Shown here: in pieces, positions 60,018-64,000 of the stretch
Numbering within the stretch: position 1 is the stretch's first letter
Layout of the letters: each line of letters opens with the position of its first letter
Assembly: GCA_039621445.1 (NCBI GenBank)
Contig: CP154956.1
Span: 66,790,257 to 66,854,256 of the forward strand
Direction of reading: 5' to 3'
Origin: Euglena gracilis
Lineage: Eukaryota; Euglenida; Euglenophyceae; Euglenales
Length of the DNA: 64,000 nt
Notes under the pieces: model-generated
The model's input: the letters and a program-made list of their open reading frames with translations, nothing else
Databases searched by the model: none
Told to the model about the DNA's origin: nothing
Position numbers and translations under genes: made by a program

Positions 60018-61300
60018 CGGAAGGGATTGCTTGTGGCTGGACCCATTCGGGGAGTGTTGGGGGAACAATGGGTTGATTGCTTCACGTGTCACAGTTATCA
60101 CTGAAAATGGATGCAACGAATGGGTGGGTGATATCGTGTCTTCGTCTGTGTGGCGTAGTGTCGATGATATGATCTTTGCTGTCCTGAAACCCGGCCCTGC
60201 ACACACCTTTCTCGAACTGGTGAACCATTTGCGTGTCGGTCGACGTGGTCCTACGTGTGTCGATCTTCAAAACTCTCTGGATATTGCAGCACAGGCGTTC
60301 CAACAGGGGGTTGACCGCAGGAGGAGACGGATGCACCAGTCTATGAACGCCTTCTTCCGTGCAACCTATTTCTTGTACCTGAGTTTACGACACCTAGCTG
60401 CTCCACGGTCAACATTCATCGAGAACGTCATCTCGCATGCCGCTCAGCCGGGCAGACCATCGGAAGTTATCTCCAACAGGACTGGTACAATACCATATTG
60501 GTACAACCACAAAAAGAGCGAATGCCATCCTGGCGAAGTTGTGGGCCGACATCCAAGGAAAGACAGTGGTTGTATGGGTTGACAACTTCTATAAGAGGAG
60601 GTATGGTGTTAACCCAGGGTTGACTGACACATCACTGAATGGGACCGCCATCATTCTCCTGAATCACCCACGCTTGGTTCTTGGAAGGGATATGTGTTGA
60701 TACATAGGTTGTTTCAACGTGTTGAAGCTGTGGTTGGGAAAATGATGCAGGCAAATGCTATTACCTGCTGGCGGGGCAGCACACAGCAAAGGCGCTTCGG
60801 CTTCATTCCAGTTTGGATACGGAGGTCATTGTTTTATTCAGGGCTGATTTGCAACGTTGCACTCCTGCATTCCAGTCAACGTCCAAGGGTCTTGCTGCAC
60901 ATCAATTTCCAGAAAGTGTAATGCTTTTCGGTTCTTTTGGCAAGGGGTGTTGTCGTTTTGCCCAACATTTTTCATATTCCTTCCGCCATCACTATGGGCC
61001 ACCATGACTCCATTCATCCCTGTTTCGTGGTTGCAAACAAGTCGCGAGCTGCTGTTTGTTCTGCCATCATCTTCACAGGTTCTTCTTTCTACACCTCCTT
61101 TCCTCCCCAAATGTTCACCTCGTGGGTGATTACAGCTGCAGTCCTTCGTGTTCTGCCGGTGCAGGTGCCCAAAGTGAGTGTGAACATATTTTCTCTGACA
61201 GTGGCAACCGTTTTTAACACCTTTTGCAAACTAACAAAAAGTGAAATTTGCATAATTTGTGGAGGAAAACAGCCAGTTTTGGAGCTACTCTTTCCTTTGT
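60018..61300 (+). pseudogene. Unknown protein of element T (candidate transposase)
   Basis: A plus-strand frame to 60,582 reads SSVWRSVDDMIFAVLKPG, FLELVNHLRVGRRGPTC, RRRRMHQSMNAFFRAT and STFIENVISHAA. A second frame, entered near 60,480, reads YHIGTTTKRANAILAKLW, GKTVVVWVDNFYKRRYGV and TSLNGTAIILL. A third around 60,960-61,150 continues. The pieces look like one protein of 350-400 residues with two frameshifts. VVWVDNFYKRRY offers a possible catalytic Asp, but I cannot match it to a named transposase superfamily. Being the only sizeable frame inside a perfect TIR/TSD pair is the argument for a transposase. Confidence 0.45.
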
Positions 61301-61401
61301 CGTTCCAATATGGCATAAATCTATCCAATTTCGAAAGGATGTTACCACAAAAACGACCGACGGGCCCGTCGGTCATTCGTTGCACTAGGTGGCCGCCTAG
61401 G

Positions 61402-62760
61402 AACATTATCTTCCACACAGGGTTCTTTGTGTATGTGATTTCACAATTGAATCAAAAAAAAATTGATCAAGTCATTGAGAATTTGTGCATTGATACAACA
61501 AAAAGTTCAAAAGAAAAGATTTCAATGAAAAATCAAAGCCAAGAGGCCCAAGAGGCCTCTTGGCTTTGGCCGGCGGGTCAACCCGAAGCGGAGGCCGGAG
61601 GACTGCAAGGCAGAGGCAGCCGGGACGCAAACAATTGTTGGTAAACATACCATAGGGGGGCCTCTGTGGGTCCCCACTTGGGATTCAGCCAGGGTGACTA
61701 ATAGGGGGGGGTGTGACCGCGGGGGAGGGGGGGCATGGTAAATTACCAGATCGCAACGGCCCACCAATCGTGGCCTCCTCCGTCTCTCAGTTCCCCAAGT
61801 TCACAGCCTTCTTTGCCCCTTTGGCAACGAAGGCTTTGGACGAGAAGGCTGCTGGATGGAAGGGCCATCCTTCCAACAACGTTCTCACTGAGGAGGAATT
61901 GATTACGGTGGTGGCGGCAATTGAGGAGAAAAGAATTTTGGATGTTCAACGTCGAAACGTATTGTGCCTCACCGATTGCATTCCTTGTTGGCGGCTCTTG
62001 GCGTTGTCCAGCATCCCTCTGGTGTGATTTGTCCGCTCTTCGTGTCCCAATCTCTTTGTCGAGGTTCAACACTCTCACCTTTCTCAAATTCACACCCATA
62101 TTTTTAAACTTAAGAGTGGACACAGTTTTCTGGCAGAAAACGGTGCTCGTCCACGTGTATGGTGTCAAAAAGTGTCAAAAAACGTGTCCAAAACATGTTT
62201 TTTTGACGCTGTACACATGGACTGAACACGGTTTTCCACGACGCTGTACATCGTGGACTGAACACGGTTTCAACAAAATCGCGTGTGTTTCCAAGTCGAT
62301 AGGGGCAAAACCCTTTTGTTGCTCAACCGTTGGAGGGCCCCAAAATAACAAAATCCCTTGTGCCTACTGCAAAAGAGGGGGAGGATGCCGGTTCTGTCTT
62401 GAGCCACGGCCAAGGAGATTCGGAAGCAATGTGCAAACGGTGCTGGGAAACGGAAGCGCACCCGAGTATTTCAAATGCATGTTTTGTTTGAAGAGTATTT
62501 TGGTGTGGGTTTCTTGCTAGGTATAAGTACATGGCAGATCTTGTGGACAAGGTTTTCCTCTTGATTCGTGACGGTCAAGGGGCTGTTAGCAGGCAACTGT
62601 TACTGACTTGCATGTCAACGTTGCCGCCAGAGTTGCAAAAGAACTTCATGCAATCCCTTGTGTTACCAAGTCATTTTTGCGTCAAATTCCTTTTGTTGCT
62701 GAACCTATTTAGGTCAAATTGTTGGTTAGGACCCCTTAACACTCCCCCACTTAGAAAAAT
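61402..62760. other. Unassigned region
   Basis: A hairpin AAGCCAAGAGGCC / GGCCTCTTGGCTT lies at 61,538-61,567. A plus frame (61,713-62,027) reads FPKFTAFFAPLATKALDEKA and EEELITVVAAIEEKR, which could be a gene fragment of unknown family. GTGTCAAAAAGTGTC / CTGTACACATGGACTGAACA words repeat near 62,160-62,260. Nothing is firm. Confidence 0.3.
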
Positions 62761-63029
62761 CTCGGGGAGATTTTCTACACACAAATTGTGGCAGAGCCCA
62801 GATTTCAGCCTGAAAACGTGTTCAGGAGGAGGCCCCGAAGGGGGCCCCCTGAACACGTTTTCAGCCACAATTTGTTTAAAAACGTGTTCAGAGCCCGCCA
62901 AATGCCTGCCCTGAAATTGTGGTCATGATTCACGCAAGGGGCCAAAAACGGGAAATGTGAAATTCGGACCCAAAAAACTAATGGAAAACGTGCCTGACCA
63001 CAGATGCATTAATGGAATTCCACGCCGCA

Positions 63030-63265
63030 CGGTAAACCCCCCTCCCAAATAACCCCCCCCCCCCAACACACCCCCCCCCCCCCAAATAACACATCCCCCT
63101 CGGGGGCCGATTTCGAGCGCCCAAATAACACACACCCCTGTTTTCCTTTGGTTTTGCATGTAAAAATGGCACCCCCCCAAATAACACACCCCGCCTTGGG
63201 GCCCCAGTTCGGGTGCCCAAATAACACACCGGGGGGGGGGTGGTATTTGGGGGGGGGGTTACTCT
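63030..63265. mobile_element. CCAAATAACACACCCC miniature element
   Basis: AACCCCCCTCCCAAATAAC and GGTATTTGGGGGGGGGGTT are the ends, and CAAATAACACACCCC recurs inside. R1 reads CGGTA before and ACTCTATTTCC after, as expected for a clean insertion in CGGTACTCT. Confidence 0.7.
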
Positions 63266-63466
63266 ATTTCCAACTCTGGGCCAATTTTCAACAAATTTGG
63301 ATATCCACCCTAGTGGTCCCCAAATGGCAAAATTCATTGTCCTGCATGGTTGAAACAGTCATACCAGGACCTTAGGGCCACTTTTGGGCACTTTTGGTGA
63401 CATTTTTAGGAATGAAAACCGGACGCTGGGTTTTGGACAAAACCGGCGTTCCTAACGCCGGGTTTT

Positions 63467-63792
63467 GGGGGTGTACCCCCCGCGACCCCCCCCCCCGCGA
63501 CCCCCCCGCGACCCCCCCGCGACCCACACATGGAGGGTTTCCGGATCCCAGCAGGTTCCAAAAATGACACCTTAATTAGGAATTGGCACCCAAATTAGGA
63601 ATCAAAATTGTCAAAAATGTGTGATAAATTCCTAATTGGATCTATTTTTAGATCCAAAAGTTCTAAAAATAGGTCACATCTGACGTTGTATGTGAGGTCA
63701 CACCGGTCACACGTGACCCATCAAAACTGTCACGTCCCCCCCGCGATCCCCCCGCGACCCCCCCGCGACCCCCCCCCGCGACTCATACACCC
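63467..63792. mobile_element. GGGGGTGTA-ended element in R1 (TTT duplication)
   Basis: The element starts GGGGGTGTACCCCCCGCGAC and ends GCGACTCATACACCCCC. R1 reads GCCGGGTTTT before and TTTAGGACA after, against GGGTTTTAGGACAG in the uninterrupted copy, so TTT is duplicated. Inside are AATTAGGAATTGGC / CCTAATTGG words and CACACGTGACC, the mixture seen at 14.7 and 19 kb. This gives the boundaries of that dispersed family. Confidence 0.7.
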
Positions 63793-64000
63793 CCTTTAGG
63801 ACAAAACCGGCGTCCGGAAAACCCGTGGGGGGGGACGCCGGTTCTGTCCTGAACCCGGCGTCTCAAACGCCGGTTTAATGGAAAACGTGTCATTGCCACA
63901 AATGCCTTAATGGAAAACGTGCCTGAACACAGATGCCTTAATGGAAAACGTGTCATTGCCACAGATGCCCTCATGGAAAACGTGTCACCCCCCTTTTTTG

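Larger units (their letters stand above)
58903..61401 (+). mobile_element. TIR element T (2,499 bp, AACAT duplication)
   Basis: The ends are CCTAGGCGGCCACCTAGTGC on the left and its exact inverse on the right. Each is followed inward by the palindrome GACCGACGGGCCCGTCGGTC. AACAT lies immediately outside both ends (58,898-58,902; 61,402-61,406), a perfect 5-bp target duplication. Variant CCGACGGNCCCGTCGG palindromes recur inside at 59,105, 59,390 and 59,790. The 5' half contains a large inverted repeat (59,420-59,590 against 59,825-59,990) and a direct repeat (59,640-59,745; 60,018-60,125). The 3' half holds open frames of an unknown protein. Confidence 0.8.
63016..63876 (+). repeat. Family R1 copy d (right half), with two nested inserts
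   Basis: It begins TTCCACGCCGCACGGTA and ends CTCAAACGCCGGTTTAA. It is interrupted at 63,030-63,265 by an AATAACAC element and at 63,467-63,792 by a GCGACCC element, each with C/G-run ends. Confidence 0.75.
62770..64000 (+). mobile_element. PHD-finger TIR element, copy E, split and cut by the window end
   Basis: TTTTCTACACACAAATTGTG, a palindrome (62,781-62,875), the 5' TIR (62,875-62,930) and the first tandem unit ending TTAATGGA at about 63,016 form the left part. The tandem units resume at 63,877 with TTAATGGAAAACGTGTC and run to GTGTCACCCCCCTTTTTT, just before the gene in other copies. The 860 bases between are nested repeats, so this is one element split by a later insertion. Confidence 0.75.

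Overview
This is a repeat-dominated window of a large eukaryotic nuclear genome. I see no intact single-copy host gene, no rRNA or convincing tRNA gene, and no operon-like gene packing. Coding potential comes from mobile elements: a Ty3/gypsy chromovirus, broken hAT and pogo-type transposases, a possible tyrosine recombinase, and two transposon-like families I cannot name. The rest is tandem repeats, hairpins, miniature elements, microsatellites and a very large number of pure G or C runs of 8-14 bases. The primer binding site resembles that of plant initiator tRNA-Met. Retrotransposons carrying a cytosine methyltransferase have been described from charophyte and dinoflagellate algae. A charophyte-like green alga is therefore plausible, but this is inference only.

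Layout. 1-0.8 kb: recombinase-like fragment between hairpins. 1.3-7.8 kb: one hairpin-bounded repeat (family R1) split by younger insertions, including a PHD-finger element (copy A) and a 3.5 kb TIR element (H1, 3-bp target duplication). 7.8-9.4 kb: foldback sequence and an AT-rich stretch with two miniature elements. 9.4-11.7 kb: a composite holding PHD copy B. 11.8-14.3 kb: family R2, degenerate CCCTAA tracts and a ~191-bp tandem repeat. 14.6-20 kb: G/C-run elements and PHD copy C. 20-22.9 kb: unassigned sequence and trinucleotide repeats. 22.9-37.6 kb: the LTR retrotransposon. 37.6-42.7 kb: fragments, R2 and a rearranged second copy of the 15-kb repeat. 42.7-48.0 kb: pogo and hAT relics. 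48.6-51.3 kb: tandem repeats, miniature elements, H2 (short relative of H1). 51.6-55.3 kb: PHD copy D, R1, a pogo fragment. 58.9-61.4 kb: a 2.5 kb TIR element (T) with a perfect 5-bp target duplication. 62.8-64.0 kb: a fifth PHD copy split by nested repeats.

The most notable system is the retrotransposon (22,920-37,602). Its two 820-bp LTRs differ at about four positions. Its polyprotein order is Gag - cytosine-C5 methyltransferase - NPPW domain - protease - RT - RNase H - integrase - chromodomain. The gag frame starts inside the LTR, and a single in-frame UAG separates gag from pol. A methyltransferase plus a chromodomain suggests an element that could both read and write chromatin marks at its targets. 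This copy is dead: pol is split by a 1.45 kb foldback insertion and carries several frameshifts. The second notable system is a five-copy element with a ~115-bp palindrome at one end, 50-bp TIRs, subterminal 31-33-bp tandem repeats and a small C4HC3 PHD-finger gene.
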